This document shows positions 52,081 through 61,124 of a DNA stretch of 64,000 bases, piece after piece (position 1 is the first letter of the stretch; the number at the start of each line of letters is the position of its first letter). Both the position numbers and the translations under genes were made by a program. The notes under the pieces were generated by a model, which did no database searches, was not told the origin of the DNA, and saw only the letters and a list, made by a program, of their open reading frames with translations. Source of the DNA: Bradyrhizobium frederickii (GTDB lineage Bacteria; Pseudomonadota; Alphaproteobacteria; Rhizobiales; Xanthobacteraceae); the NCBI RefSeq assembly GCF_004570865.1, contig NZ_SPQS01000003.1:186001-250000 (forward strand). Reading direction: 5' to 3'.

Positions 52081-53571
52081 TTATGCCGCCCGATAGTCCG
52101 GCGCCGTCGCCAGGAATTTCGCATAGGCATCCGCATCTGGCGGCTGGAAGCGGCCGGCAAGCCCGCCGCGCTTCTGGTTCTTCGCGCCGATGTCGGCCAT
52201 CAGCTCGTCGAAATGGCGGTAGTGATAGGGCGCGACGCACAGGCCGCCATAGACGCCCGCGGCCGGCCGCTCGACGCGCTTGAAGTGCAGCATCATCTCG
52301 ATGTTGTCGCGCATCTGCTGCGCCGTCGGCTGCTTGGCGAGCTGGCCGTCGGCAGAGCGCACCAGCCAGTTGGCGGCGAGGTCGGCGCAGAGCACGGTGC
52401 AGAACGAGGAGTTGAAGCCGACGAAGCCGAGCTCGGGCAGATCGGGGTTGGCGATCAGGCGGTAGAGCCGATACTGCCCGTCGGCATCGACCAGCTTCTG
52501 CCTGTAGGCCTCGGGCAGGAACGGCACGCCGAGCTTGTAGCCGATCGCGAGCACCGCGACGTCGGCGTCCACCCGCTCGCCGCCGCTCATCACGATGCGC
52601 TCGCCCTCGTAATGGTCGAACGTACCGAACACCGCCTTGATGCGGCCGTCGGCGACCATCGGATAGAAGCCCGGCGTTGCGATCGGCACCGAGCAGTTGA
52701 CGCCGTCCTCGATCCGCTCCTTCGGCACCATGTTGCAGCGGCCGAGCTTGAGCTGCGCCTTCAACAGGCTTTCCAGCCCGCGCCAGTTTGCCCAGACCAG
52801 CGGCGCGGCGATGCGATGCGCGAGCCGCCCCATCGCGCTCATGCCCCAGCCCGGAAACATCTCCTCTTGCGCGCGGATATAGAGGATGCGCTTGAAGTTC
52901 ACGAGCCCGCCGATGAAATAGGGAATGCGCCAGACCGGCTCGCGCATCACGATGGTGACCTCGCGCGCGCCCGATTTCACCGCGTTGACCGCGATGTCGG
53001 TCGCCGATTTCGAGCCGCCGAGCACGACGACGCGGCGGTCCTTCGCCAGCGAGGGATCGCAATATTTCGAGGAGTGCAGAATCTGGCCGCCCTGTGCCAG
53101 GAAGGCATCCTCGCCCGGGCAATGCAGCTCGCGCGGCTCGTTGAACTGGCCGGTGCAGACGGCGACGAAATCGAAGTCCTCATGCGTGCTGGCGCCGTCC
53201 CTGGTTTTCAGCGCGAGCGTCCAGCCGGGCTTGCCGTCGGCACGCCGCGCCATGCCGGCAACCTCGGTGTCGAGGCGCAGCATGCGGTCGAGGCCAAAGC
53301 TCCTGGCGTAGTCGGCGAGATAGGAATGGACCTGCGGCCCGGTCGGCCATTCCGGATAATCCTCCGGCATGGCGCGGTCGGTGTAGCGGTAGAGCTCCTT
53401 CGGGCTCTGTGTCTGCACCTCGGGATAGGAGCGCGCAGGCTCCCAGACGCCGCCGAGATCGCTGCTGCGCTCGACGATGGCGACGCGGTGGCCGCGGTTG
53501 GAGAACGCCTTGGCGGCGGCAAGGCCGGAGACGCCGGCGCCGATCACGCAGACATGCTTGGGACTGACCAT
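52081..53571 (-). CDS. flavin-dependent monooxygenase (FMO/BVMO-like)
   Basis: 496 residues from ATG 53571. The FAD motif is CVIGAGVSGLAAAKAFSNRG (about 8-27), the FMO-like fingerprint area is FLAQGGQILHSSKYCDP and the NADPH motif is VVVLGGSKSATDIAVNA. A C-terminal CVAPYHYRHFDELMADIG follows. It should insert oxygen into a soft nucleophile or ketone using NADPH and O2; the substrate is unknown. It lies 94 bp downstream of a cupin gene on the same strand, both facing an AraC regulator. Confidence 0.88.
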   Translation of the reverse strand: MVSPKHVCVIGAGVSGLAAAKAFSNRGHRVAIVERSSDLGGVWEPARSYPEVQTQSPKELYRYTDRAMPEDYPEWPTGPQVHSYLADYARSFGLDRMLRLDTEVAGMARRADGKPGWTLALKTRDGASTHEDFDFVAVCTGQFNEPRELHCPGEDAFLAQGGQILHSSKYCDPSLAKDRRVVVLGGSKSATDIAVNAVKSGAREVTIVMREPVWRIPYFIGGLVNFKRILYIRAQEEMFPGWGMSAMGRLAHRIAAPLVWANWRGLESLLKAQLKLGRCNMVPKERIEDGVNCSVPIATPGFYPMVADGRIKAVFGTFDHYEGERIVMSGGERVDADVAVLAIGYKLGVPFLPEAYRQKLVDADGQYRLYRLIANPDLPELGFVGFNSSFCTVLCADLAANWLVRSADGQLAKQPTAQQMRDNIEMMLHFKRVERPAAGVYGGLCVAPYHYRHFDELMADIGAKNQKRGGLAGRFQPPDADAYAKFLATAPDYRAA

Positions 53572-53665
53572 GGGTTTGCTCGCAATGTGTTTCGGACGCA
53601 AGCGGCCACGTTCCGCCGCAAGGCGCGGCCGGCGGGCCAGCAAGCAGATGCAGTGGACGAGGAAC

Positions 53666-54115
53666 CTAGTCGTTGGCCTCGGGCGGCAGGAAATCGACCT
53701 CGTGCAGTGCCGAGATGCGCACGACCTCGGCAGGGTCGGTCAGATTGTGCAGCTGGTTGAACAGCGCCTCCAGCTTCTGCATCGGCGAGACCCAGAACAG
53801 CGCCCGGCACGGCTTGTCGGATTTGTTGAAATAGCCATGCGGGATGCCGCGCGGCATCCGCACCAGATCGCCGGCATGGGCCTTGACCCATTGTCCGTCG
53901 AGCTTGAGGTCGAGCGTGCCCTCCTGCACCAGGATGAACTCGTCCTGGGTCGGATGGATGTGCACCGGCACGAACTGGCCGGGATCGCTGTTGGTCTCGA
54001 ACGCGAAGGTGGAATCGGTGACGGCCTTGGGGAAATAGACCTGGCCCAGAATGTTCCAGCTCTTGCCGCCGTAGCCTGTGCCGTTAGCGGTAATGCCTTT
54101 TTCGAGTGCAGTCAT
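53666..54115 (-). CDS. cupin domain protein
   Basis: 149 residues from ATG 54115. A single RmlC-like cupin: VPVHIHPTQDEFILVQEG (metal ligands His, His and Glu), then LVRMPRGIPHGYFNKSD with the second-motif His. Probably metal-dependent; enzymatic or binding role unknown. First gene of the cupin-monooxygenase pair, transcribed away from the AraC gene at 54304. Confidence 0.88.
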   Translation of the reverse strand: MTALEKGITANGTGYGGKSWNILGQVYFPKAVTDSTFAFETNSDPGQFVPVHIHPTQDEFILVQEGTLDLKLDGQWVKAHAGDLVRMPRGIPHGYFNKSDKPCRALFWVSPMQKLEALFNQLHNLTDPAEVVRISALHEVDFLPPEAND

Positions 54116-54303
54116 GGCGCGCTCCCATTGGATTCCGGCGGGGATGGAGCTTCCGTCGACACGGGGAGGTTGTCTATCCGCTAAACGAATCCGCGGAGCG
54201 CCTGTTGCCGTGCAGCATGACGATTTTGGCAAGGCCGGCCTTTTCGCGTCTGCAGAATTATTATAGGCTTAAAGCAATTCCGTGACGCGAAGCGTGGTCG
54301 ACG

Positions 54304-55329
54304 ATGTCCGCAGCCGTGCTGGAAATGGGCGTAAGGGCGTCCGCAGCCGAACGGCTTGCGGATTTCGCCCGCGTCACCACCGATGACGTCGACGAAGCGG
54401 CCGAACAGATCGGACGCATCTTCTGCCCGCACGACCTCAAGCCGGCACAGGCGCGCGCGGACGGCTTCTCGGCCCGGCACAATTGTGCGGCCTTCGACGG
54501 GTTTTCGATCAATTACGTTGCCTACGGCGGATCGGTCTGCATCGATCCCGGTTGCCTCGAGCGCTTCTTCCTGGTGCAGATTCCGCTCACGGGCACAGCC
54601 CATATCCGCGCCGGAATCACCGAGCTCGAGGTCGCGCCGGAGCGGACGGCGTCGCTGCTGTCGCCGACGATCCCGACCCGGATGATGTGGCGCGACTGCG
54701 CGCAGGCGATCCTGCTGCTCGACCGCCGCATCGTCGAGCAGCGCGCCGCGGCGCTGTCGGGCAGGGCATCGGGCACGGTCGAGTTCGATCCGGTGATCGA
54801 CCTGGAGACGTCGGCCGGGCGGGTCCTGCGAACCCGTCTTGCCGAGCTGATGACACTCGCCGAGCGTCTTGGTCCGTCCGGCAGGCTGTCGGCGCTCGCC
54901 ATGGCCGATTGGCGCGAGCTGCTGCTCGACCATCTGCTCAATGGCCAGCGGCATGGCCTGTCGGATGCGATCACGACATTCTCCGGCCGGGCCGAGCGGC
55001 TGCCGCGCGCGCTCCGCGCGGCGCGCGACCATCTTGCGGACAATGCCGCCGAGCCGCTCGATCTCGCGCAGCTTGCCTACGCCTCCGGCATCGGCATCCG
55101 CGCGCTCCAGCTCGGCTTCCGCCGCCATTTCGGCCAGTCGATCTCGCAGATGCTGCTCGACATGCGCCTTGCCGCTCTGCATGCCCGGCTCGCGCAAGGA
55201 TCGCCCGATGCCTCCGTCACCGACATCGCGTTCGATCTCGGTTTCACTCATCTCGGCCGCATGGCCGGCGCCTACCGCGACAAATTCGGCGAGACGCCCT
55301 CGGCCACGTTGCGGCGGCGGCTGAGCTGA
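54304..55329 (+). CDS. AraC family regulator (AraC-binding-like domain)
   Basis: 341 residues. The N-terminal AraC_binding_2-type domain (FDGFSINYVAYGGSVCIDPG, FFLVQIPLTGTAHIRAG) is followed by the C-terminal HTH pair at about 240-341 (LDLAQLAYASGIGIRALQLG, FRRHFGQSISQMLLDMRL, SVTDIAFDLGFTHLGRMAGA). It is divergent from the cupin-monooxygenase genes across 188 bp, so it likely activates them in response to an aromatic or similar ligand (inference from family). Convergent with the XRE-cupin gene, 8 bp apart. Confidence 0.9.
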   Translation: MSAAVLEMGVRASAAERLADFARVTTDDVDEAAEQIGRIFCPHDLKPAQARADGFSARHNCAAFDGFSINYVAYGGSVCIDPGCLERFFLVQIPLTGTAHIRAGITELEVAPERTASLLSPTIPTRMMWRDCAQAILLLDRRIVEQRAAALSGRASGTVEFDPVIDLETSAGRVLRTRLAELMTLAERLGPSGRLSALAMADWRELLLDHLLNGQRHGLSDAITTFSGRAERLPRALRAARDHLADNAAEPLDLAQLAYASGIGIRALQLGFRRHFGQSISQMLLDMRLAALHARLAQGSPDASVTDIAFDLGFTHLGRMAGAYRDKFGETPSATLRRRLS

Positions 55330-55337
55330 AGGATGGG

Positions 55338-55976
55338 CTAGACCTGCGACGGAGTCCCGCGATCTTCGCGCAGCGTCGTCACCCAGATCACGCGCGCCGC
55401 CTGCTGGGTCGGATTGTCGAACATGTGCGGCACGGTGCTCGGAAAGCGGAAACTGTCGCCGGCTTCCAGCACGTGGGCCTGGTTGTCGAGCCATAGCCGC
55501 AGGCTGCCGGACAGGATGTAGCCGGCCTTCTCGCCGGTGTGCTGCAGGAAGTCGGTGCCGGAGGAGGCGCCGGGATTGAGCGTGAGCTCGTAGAGCTCGA
55601 GCTGGCCCTTGCCTTCGGGAGTGAGGGCTTCCTTGACGACGCCGCTGGCGGTGAGCCGCAGCAGCCGGCGACTGTTCTTGCGCACGATGTAGCGCGGCAC
55701 CTCGGCGGGATCGCTGGTCTCGAAGAAATAGGAGATGGGCACCTCGAGCGCGATGCTGAGCAGGCGCAGCGTCCGGATCGACGGCATCGCGCGCGCGCGT
55801 TCGAGCTGGCTGATCATGCCGGTGGACAGGCCCGTCTTGTTGGCGACGTCCTGAATCGAGAAGCCCGCGCGCTGACGCAGCAGCCGCACGGTCTCGCCGA
55901 GCCGCTGGTCGACCCCATCGTCCGCCTCGTTTCCCGGGGCGTCCTTCGCATTGTTGGTGCCGCCGCGACCATTCAT
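55338..55976 (-). CDS. XRE-cupin transcriptional regulator
   Basis: 212 residues from ATG 55976, which has a strong GGAGAG site. The N-terminal HTH_XRE (VRLLRQRAGFSIQDVANKTG, STGMISQLERARAMPSIRT) is joined to a C-terminal cupin (GTDFLQHTGEKAGYILSGSL, VLEAGDSFRFPSTVPHMF). This type often represses uptake and catabolism of amines or amino acids. It diverges from the binding-protein/oxidase operon at 56195 and probably controls it through the palindrome at 56091-56110. Confidence 0.92.
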   Translation of the reverse strand: MNGRGGTNNAKDAPGNEADDGVDQRLGETVRLLRQRAGFSIQDVANKTGLSTGMISQLERARAMPSIRTLRLLSIALEVPISYFFETSDPAEVPRYIVRKNSRRLLRLTASGVVKEALTPEGKGQLELYELTLNPGASSGTDFLQHTGEKAGYILSGSLRLWLDNQAHVLEAGDSFRFPSTVPHMFDNPTQQAARVIWVTTLREDRGTPSQV

Positions 55977-56065
55977 GTCGCTCTCCCATGCATCATCATG
56001 AGCCCCGGCCGTGTCGGTCCGAGGCATCAGTCGGAGTGAAAAGGTCGCGCATACTAGCAATGCGA

Positions 56066-56110
56066 TTGACAGGTGTAATTAGTCGTGATGAAATTTTGAC
56101 TGAAAAATTT
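56066..56110 (+). promoter_or_regulatory. candidate promoter and overlapping operator of the binding-protein operon
   Basis: TTGACA at 56066-56071, 17-nt spacer, TGAAAT at 56089-56094, a fair sigma-70-type promoter in an unusually AT-rich stretch. Overlapping its -10 is a perfect inverted repeat AAATTTT-N6-AAAATTT at 56091-56110. A repressor bound there would block transcription, and the divergent XRE-cupin regulator is the natural candidate. Confidence 0.45.
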
Positions 56111-56194
56111 AGAAGCACTAAAGCCCACTCCTGTCCCTTTGCCGGGGTCTCGGGGCGCGGGAGACGGTGCCGCGTGCGGAAACGGAGACTGGTG

Positions 56195-57886
56195 ATGGCA
56201 GACAGCACCGACAGGTTCGGCGTTGGCGGAGTCCACTTCGGCATTCCAAGCCGCCGGCAATTCTTCCAGCTCGGTGCGGGCGCCGCGGCGGGTTTGACGC
56301 TTCCAGGCTACGCCTATGCCCAGAGCGAACGTCCCTCCAATCCGCCGGACAAGCCGCGCGGTCAGGTGATCGCGGCGCTGTCGCAGGAGCCGACGGTCTT
56401 TCATCCCTTGATGCCCGGCATCGAGGTCGATCAGGGCGTCTGGTGGCAGGTGTTCTCGCTGCTCTGGTACATCGACCCCGCCGGCAAGTTCGTTCCCGAC
56501 CTCGCCCGCGAAATCCCGACCATTGAGAATGGCGGCCTGTCGGCCGACGGCCTGACCTGGAAGATCAAGCTGCGCAGCGACGTGAAGTGGCATGACGGCA
56601 CCCCGTTCACGGCCGACGACGTCAAGTTCTCGCTCGAGCTGATCAACGATTCCAATTTCCGCGCGCGCAGCCGCGTCGGCCACAGCCTCGTCAAGGACAT
56701 CAAGGTGGTCGCGGCGGACGAGATCCATTGGCGCATGGAAGCGCCTTATTCGCCCTACATGTCGATCCTGGGATCGCTGACCTTCATCGTGCCCAAGCAC
56801 ATCCTTGAGAAGGTGTCCGATCCGAACGCCTCGCCGTTCCACAACGCGCCGGTTGGCACCGGCCCGTTCCGCTGGGGTGAGCGCGTGCCCGGCGATCACA
56901 TCCTGCTCAACGCCCACACCGGCTATCACGGCAAGGGGCCTTACGTCGAACGCGTGGTCTTCAAATACATTCCGGATCTCACCGTTCTCTACACCCAGTT
57001 CCGCACCGGCCAGGTCGACTACACCGGCCTGCAAGGCATCCTGCCGAACTTCGTGCAGGAGGCGAAGACGCTGAAGGGCCGCAAGATCGTCGTCTCCTCG
57101 ACCTCCTCGGTGGAGCATATCGCACCCAATCTGGAGTTCGGTCCCTTCGCCGACCGCGCGGTGCGCGAGGCGCTCTACCTCGCCATCAACAAGCAGGCGA
57201 TCATCGATGCGCTCTATTACGGCCTGCCGACGCAGACCGAGAGCTTCGTGCCGCAACAGGCCTGGTCGTTCCAGCAGGGCCTGCCGCAGCACAAATACGA
57301 TCCCGCCAAGGCCAACGCGCTGCTCGATGCGAGCGGATGGGTGCGCGGCGCCGGTGGCGTGCGCGAGAAGGGCGGCGTCAAGCTCGAATTCACCAATTCG
57401 ACGACATCGGGCAATGCGGTGCGCGAGCAGACCCAGCAGCTGCTGATCCAGGACTGGCGCGCGATCGGCGCTGCAATGCGCGTCAACAACATGCCGGCGG
57501 CCGTAATCTGGGGCGATTTCTGGCAGCAGTCGAAATTCAATTCGGTGCTGGTCTCCGTGAACTTCATGCTCGGCAGCGATCCCGACGTGACGCCGCGCTT
57601 CGGCTCCGGCGCCATCCCTGCCAAGGGCGGCCGCGGCTACAACACCTATCAGTACAACAACCCGGAGGCCGATCGTCTCCTGGCCGACGGTGCCAGGCAG
57701 TTCGAGATCGCACAGCGCAAGACCACCTATGGCGAGCTGCAGAAGCTGATCCGCAACGATCTCGCCATCCTGCCCATGTTCCAGGGCTTCATCGCCGAAG
57801 GCGTGAAGGAGGGGCTGCAAGGCTTCCGCCCCAACATCAACACCTCCATCAATTGCTGGAACATCCGCGAATGGTACTGGGCCTGA
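56195..57886 (+). CDS. ABC transporter solute-binding protein, oligopeptide type, Tat-exported
   Basis: 563-residue SBP_bac_5 protein. A twin-arginine signal (SRRQFFQLGAGAAAGLTLPG, then YAYAQ) is followed by the DppA/OppA-like domain: DLAREIPTIENGGLSADGLTW, KLRSDVKWHDGTPFTADDVK, VGTGPFRW and PQHKYDPAKANALLDASGW. ATG 56195 has GGAG at 9 nt. First gene of an operon with two permeases, an oxidase, a 2-oxoacid reductase and a double ATPase. The ligand is unknown; such proteins bind peptides, opines or other small solutes. Confidence 0.92.
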   Translation: MADSTDRFGVGGVHFGIPSRRQFFQLGAGAAAGLTLPGYAYAQSERPSNPPDKPRGQVIAALSQEPTVFHPLMPGIEVDQGVWWQVFSLLWYIDPAGKFVPDLAREIPTIENGGLSADGLTWKIKLRSDVKWHDGTPFTADDVKFSLELINDSNFRARSRVGHSLVKDIKVVAADEIHWRMEAPYSPYMSILGSLTFIVPKHILEKVSDPNASPFHNAPVGTGPFRWGERVPGDHILLNAHTGYHGKGPYVERVVFKYIPDLTVLYTQFRTGQVDYTGLQGILPNFVQEAKTLKGRKIVVSSTSSVEHIAPNLEFGPFADRAVREALYLAINKQAIIDALYYGLPTQTESFVPQQAWSFQQGLPQHKYDPAKANALLDASGWVRGAGGVREKGGVKLEFTNSTTSGNAVREQTQQLLIQDWRAIGAAMRVNNMPAAVIWGDFWQQSKFNSVLVSVNFMLGSDPDVTPRFGSGAIPAKGGRGYNTYQYNNPEADRLLADGARQFEIAQRKTTYGELQKLIRNDLAILPMFQGFIAEGVKEGLQGFRPNINTSINCWNIREWYWA

Positions 57887-57913
57887 CGGATCGGGTGCGC
57901 AGGGCAGCCTGAG

Positions 57914-58864
57914 ATGGCCCGTTACGTCGTCAACCGCCTGGCACAGGCGATCATGCTGCTGGTGATCGTCTCGGCGATCGGCTTTGCCATCCTGCATCTG
58001 GCGCCCGGCGGTCCGCTGTCGCAATTCGCGGCCTCCGCGCAGATGACGCAGGAGGATCTCGATCGCGTCACCAGGCAGCTCGGGCTCGATCGCCCGCTGC
58101 CGGTTCAATATCTCGACTGGTTCGGCCGCATGCTGAGGGGCGATTGGGGCAAGTCCTATCGCGACGGCGAGGCGGTGCTGTCGGTGGTCTCCTCGCATCT
58201 CGGCGCCACGCTGGAGCTGATGGCGACGGCGACCATCATCGCGGTGCTGCTCGGCTGCTGGATCGGCATCCTCGGCGCGCTGCGCCGCTATTCGCTGTTC
58301 GACACGCTCGCCACCGTCGGCGCCATGATCGCGCTGTCGATCCCGACCTTCTGGTTCGGCCTCGTCACCATCTACGTGTTCTCGGTGAAGCTCGGCTGGC
58401 TGCCGGCCGGCAACCGGCACACCATCGGTGACGGCTCGCTGCTCGATCTGCTGCATCATCTAATCGCGCCGGCGATGGTGCTGGCGCTGGTGGAGACAGC
58501 GATGTGGGGCCGCTTCATGCGCTCCTCCATGCTCGAGGTGATCAACCAGGATTACATCCGCACCGCGCGCGCCAAGGGCATGCCGGAATGGCGCATTCTC
58601 ACCGTGCACGCGCTTCGCAACGCGCTGCTGCCGATGATCACGGTGGCGGGCCTGCAGTTTCCGACGCTGCTCGGCGGCGCGCTGGTGGCCGAGACCGTGT
58701 TCACCTGGCCCGGCATGGGGCGGCTGTTCCTCGATTCCATCGGCTACCGCGATTATCCCGTGGTGATGGGCATCCTGATGTTTTCCGCGACGATGGTGCT
58801 GATCGGCTCGCTGCTGGCCGACATCCTCTATGCCGTCGTCGATCCGCGCATCAGGGTGGGCTAG
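57914..58864 (+). CDS. ABC transporter permease, DppB/OppB type
   Basis: 316-residue inner-membrane protein with six predicted helices: MARYVVNRLAQAIMLLVIVS at the start, GRMLRGDWGKSYRDGEAVLS and the ATPase-coupling loop YIRTARAKGMPEWRILTVHA. It starts 27 bp after the binding-protein gene and ends 3 bp before the second permease. Confidence 0.93.
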   Translation: MARYVVNRLAQAIMLLVIVSAIGFAILHLAPGGPLSQFAASAQMTQEDLDRVTRQLGLDRPLPVQYLDWFGRMLRGDWGKSYRDGEAVLSVVSSHLGATLELMATATIIAVLLGCWIGILGALRRYSLFDTLATVGAMIALSIPTFWFGLVTIYVFSVKLGWLPAGNRHTIGDGSLLDLLHHLIAPAMVLALVETAMWGRFMRSSMLEVINQDYIRTARAKGMPEWRILTVHALRNALLPMITVAGLQFPTLLGGALVAETVFTWPGMGRLFLDSIGYRDYPVVMGILMFSATMVLIGSLLADILYAVVDPRIRVG

Positions 58865-58867
58865 GCG

Positions 58868-59743
58868 ATGACGGCTGCGACCATCTCCACCGTCCAGCTC
58901 GCGCCCGGCCAGGCCGCCTGGCGGCGCTTCCGCCGGCATCGTCTGGCGCTCGCCGGCGCCGTCATCATTCTCGTGCTCGTGCTCGGCTCGGTCTTCGGCC
59001 CCTATGTGCTGCCGTTCGACGACACCTATATCGACATCATGAAGCGGTTCGCGCCGCCGCTCTCCGGGGCTCATGTCCTCGGCACCGACGAGCTCGGCCG
59101 CGACGTGCTGGCGCGGCTGATGATGGGCGCACGCGTCTCGCTCACGATCGGCATCGTCGCGATGGTGATCGCCATGGTCGTCGGCATCGTCGTCGGTGCC
59201 TTTGCCGGCTTCTATGGCGGCCTGGTCGGCGCTGTCCTGATGCGGCTCGTCGATGCGGTGCTGTGCTTCCCGACCATCTTTCTGCTGCTCGCGCTGGCCG
59301 CGCTCACCGAGCCCGGTCTCGTCACCACCACGGTGCTGATCGCGGCGACCGCCTGGATGTGGGTGGCCCGCGTCGTCGAGGCCCAGGTCCGCTCGCTGCG
59401 GGAGCGTGAGTTTGCGGTCGCCGCACTCGCCTTCGGCTCGTCGAACCTGCGCATCATGTTCCGCGAGCTGGTGCCCAACGCGATCGCGCCGATCGTGGTG
59501 GCGGCGACTTTGAACGTGGCCAAGGCGATCCTGCTGGAATCCTATCTCAGCTATCTCGGCTACGGCGTCCAGCCGCCGGCCGCGAGCCTGGGCAACATGC
59601 TCAACAACGCCCAGATCTATCTCACCAGCGCGCCGTGGCTCGCGATCGCGCCGGGCCTCGCCATCACGCTGGCCGTGACCAGCTTCAACTTCCTCGGCGA
59701 CGGCCTGCGCGATGCGCTCGACCCGCGCATGAACATCCCATGA
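58868..59743 (+). CDS. ABC transporter permease, DppC/OppC type
   Basis: 291 residues. Hallmarks are AWRRFRRHRLALAGAVIILV at the N-terminus, HVLGTDELGRDVLARLMMGA and the coupling loop REFAVAALAFGSSNLRIMFR. It pairs with the preceding permease to form the membrane channel. Confidence 0.93.
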   Translation: MTAATISTVQLAPGQAAWRRFRRHRLALAGAVIILVLVLGSVFGPYVLPFDDTYIDIMKRFAPPLSGAHVLGTDELGRDVLARLMMGARVSLTIGIVAMVIAMVVGIVVGAFAGFYGGLVGAVLMRLVDAVLCFPTIFLLLALAALTEPGLVTTTVLIAATAWMWVARVVEAQVRSLREREFAVAALAFGSSNLRIMFRELVPNAIAPIVVAATLNVAKAILLESYLSYLGYGVQPPAASLGNMLNNAQIYLTSAPWLAIAPGLAITLAVTSFNFLGDGLRDALDPRMNIP

Positions 59744-59782
59744 CGAACCAGACCTCGATCGAACCGACGCCAGGAGTGCCCC

Positions 59783-61111
59783 ATGTCCCCGCCGCTCAAC
59801 CGCATCAATAGCGACGAACGCCTGCCGGCGCAGGTGGACGTCGTCGTCATCGGCGGCGGCGTGATCGGTGTGTCCGCGGCCTATCATCTGGCGAAGAAGG
59901 GCCATTCGGTCGCATTGGTCGAAAAGGGCCATGTCGGCGGCGAGCAGTCGAGCCGCAATTGGGGCTGGTGCCGGCAGCAGGGCCGCGCGCGCGAGGAGAT
60001 TCCACTGGCGCGCGAGGCGCTCCGGCTCTGGGAGGACATGCAGAACGATGCCGGCGTCGACGCCGGTTTCCGTCGCACCGGCGTGCTGTTCCTGACCAAG
60101 AGCAAGGACGAGCTCGCAAGCTGGGAGCGCTGGGCCGCGGTCGCGCGCGAGATGCAGGTCCATTCCACCGTGCTGACGCCGGCCGAGGTCGCCGAGCGCA
60201 TGCCGGGGAATACCGACACATGGGTCGGAGGCCTGCACACGCCGAGCGACGGCCGCGCCGAGCCGTCGATGGCGGTGCCCGCGCTGGCCACTGCCGCGCG
60301 CAAGCATGGCGTCACCATCCATCAGGGCTGCGCGGCACGCGGGCTGGAGACGACCGGCGGGCGCGTCAGCGCCGTCGTCACCGAGAAGGGTACCATCCGC
60401 ACCCAATCGGTGCTGCTCTCCGGCGGGGCGTGGTCGTCGCTGTTCTGCCGCCGTCACGGCATCGAGCTGCCGATCGGTCTCGTCAACGCCACCGCATGCC
60501 GGACCACGCCGGGACCGGAGATCACCTCCGGCGCGCTCGGCACGGATTTCTATTGCATTCGTCGCCGCCTCGACGGCGGTTTCACGCTGGCGCTGCGCAA
60601 CCGCGGCACGGTCGAGCTGTCGCCCGATCTGTTCCGCTACGCCCGCACGTTCTGGCCGACTTATCTGCATCGCAAGAACGGGCTGAAGCTCTCGTTCGGC
60701 AAGTCCTTCTTCGAGCAGATCGTGCGTGGCACCAGCTGGAGCTTCGACAAGCCGTCGCCGTTCGAGACCGAGCGCGTGCGCGATCCCGAGCCCGACATGT
60801 CGCTGGTCAATGCCGCGCTGGCCTCGTTGATCAAGGCGAATCCGGAATTGAAGGACATCGAGATCGCGGAAGCCTGGGGCGGCACCATCGACTGCACGCC
60901 TGACACGATCCCCGTGATCTCGCCGGTCGATGCGTTGCCGGGCTTCTTCCTCGCCACCGGCTTCTCCGGCCACGGCTTTGGCATCGGCCCCGCCGCCGGC
61001 AAGCTCGCCGCCGACATCGTCACCGGTGCGACGCCGCTGGTCGATCCCGCCGCCTACAGCCACAAGCGCATGATCGACGGCCGTCGGCTCGCGCCGGTCA
61101 GCCCGTTCTGA
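59783..61111 (+). CDS. DAO-family FAD oxidoreductase
   Basis: 442 residues. The FAD motif is VVVIGGGVIGVSAAYHLAKK (about 20-39), followed by GGEQSSRNWGWCRQQGRARE, a pattern of D-amino acid, glycine or opine oxidase-like enzymes, and the C-terminal FAD contact GFFLATGFSGHGFGIGPAAG. It would oxidise a C-N bond of an amine or amino acid, giving a 2-oxoacid such as glyoxylate. ATG 59783 has GGAG 7 nt upstream. Located in the uptake operon, it probably acts on the transported solute. Confidence 0.9.
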   Translation: MSPPLNRINSDERLPAQVDVVVIGGGVIGVSAAYHLAKKGHSVALVEKGHVGGEQSSRNWGWCRQQGRAREEIPLAREALRLWEDMQNDAGVDAGFRRTGVLFLTKSKDELASWERWAAVAREMQVHSTVLTPAEVAERMPGNTDTWVGGLHTPSDGRAEPSMAVPALATAARKHGVTIHQGCAARGLETTGGRVSAVVTEKGTIRTQSVLLSGGAWSSLFCRRHGIELPIGLVNATACRTTPGPEITSGALGTDFYCIRRRLDGGFTLALRNRGTVELSPDLFRYARTFWPTYLHRKNGLKLSFGKSFFEQIVRGTSWSFDKPSPFETERVRDPEPDMSLVNAALASLIKANPELKDIEIAEAWGGTIDCTPDTIPVISPVDALPGFFLATGFSGHGFGIGPAAGKLAADIVTGATPLVDPAAYSHKRMIDGRRLAPVSPF

Positions 61112-61124
61112 GGGCGTTAGCGGC

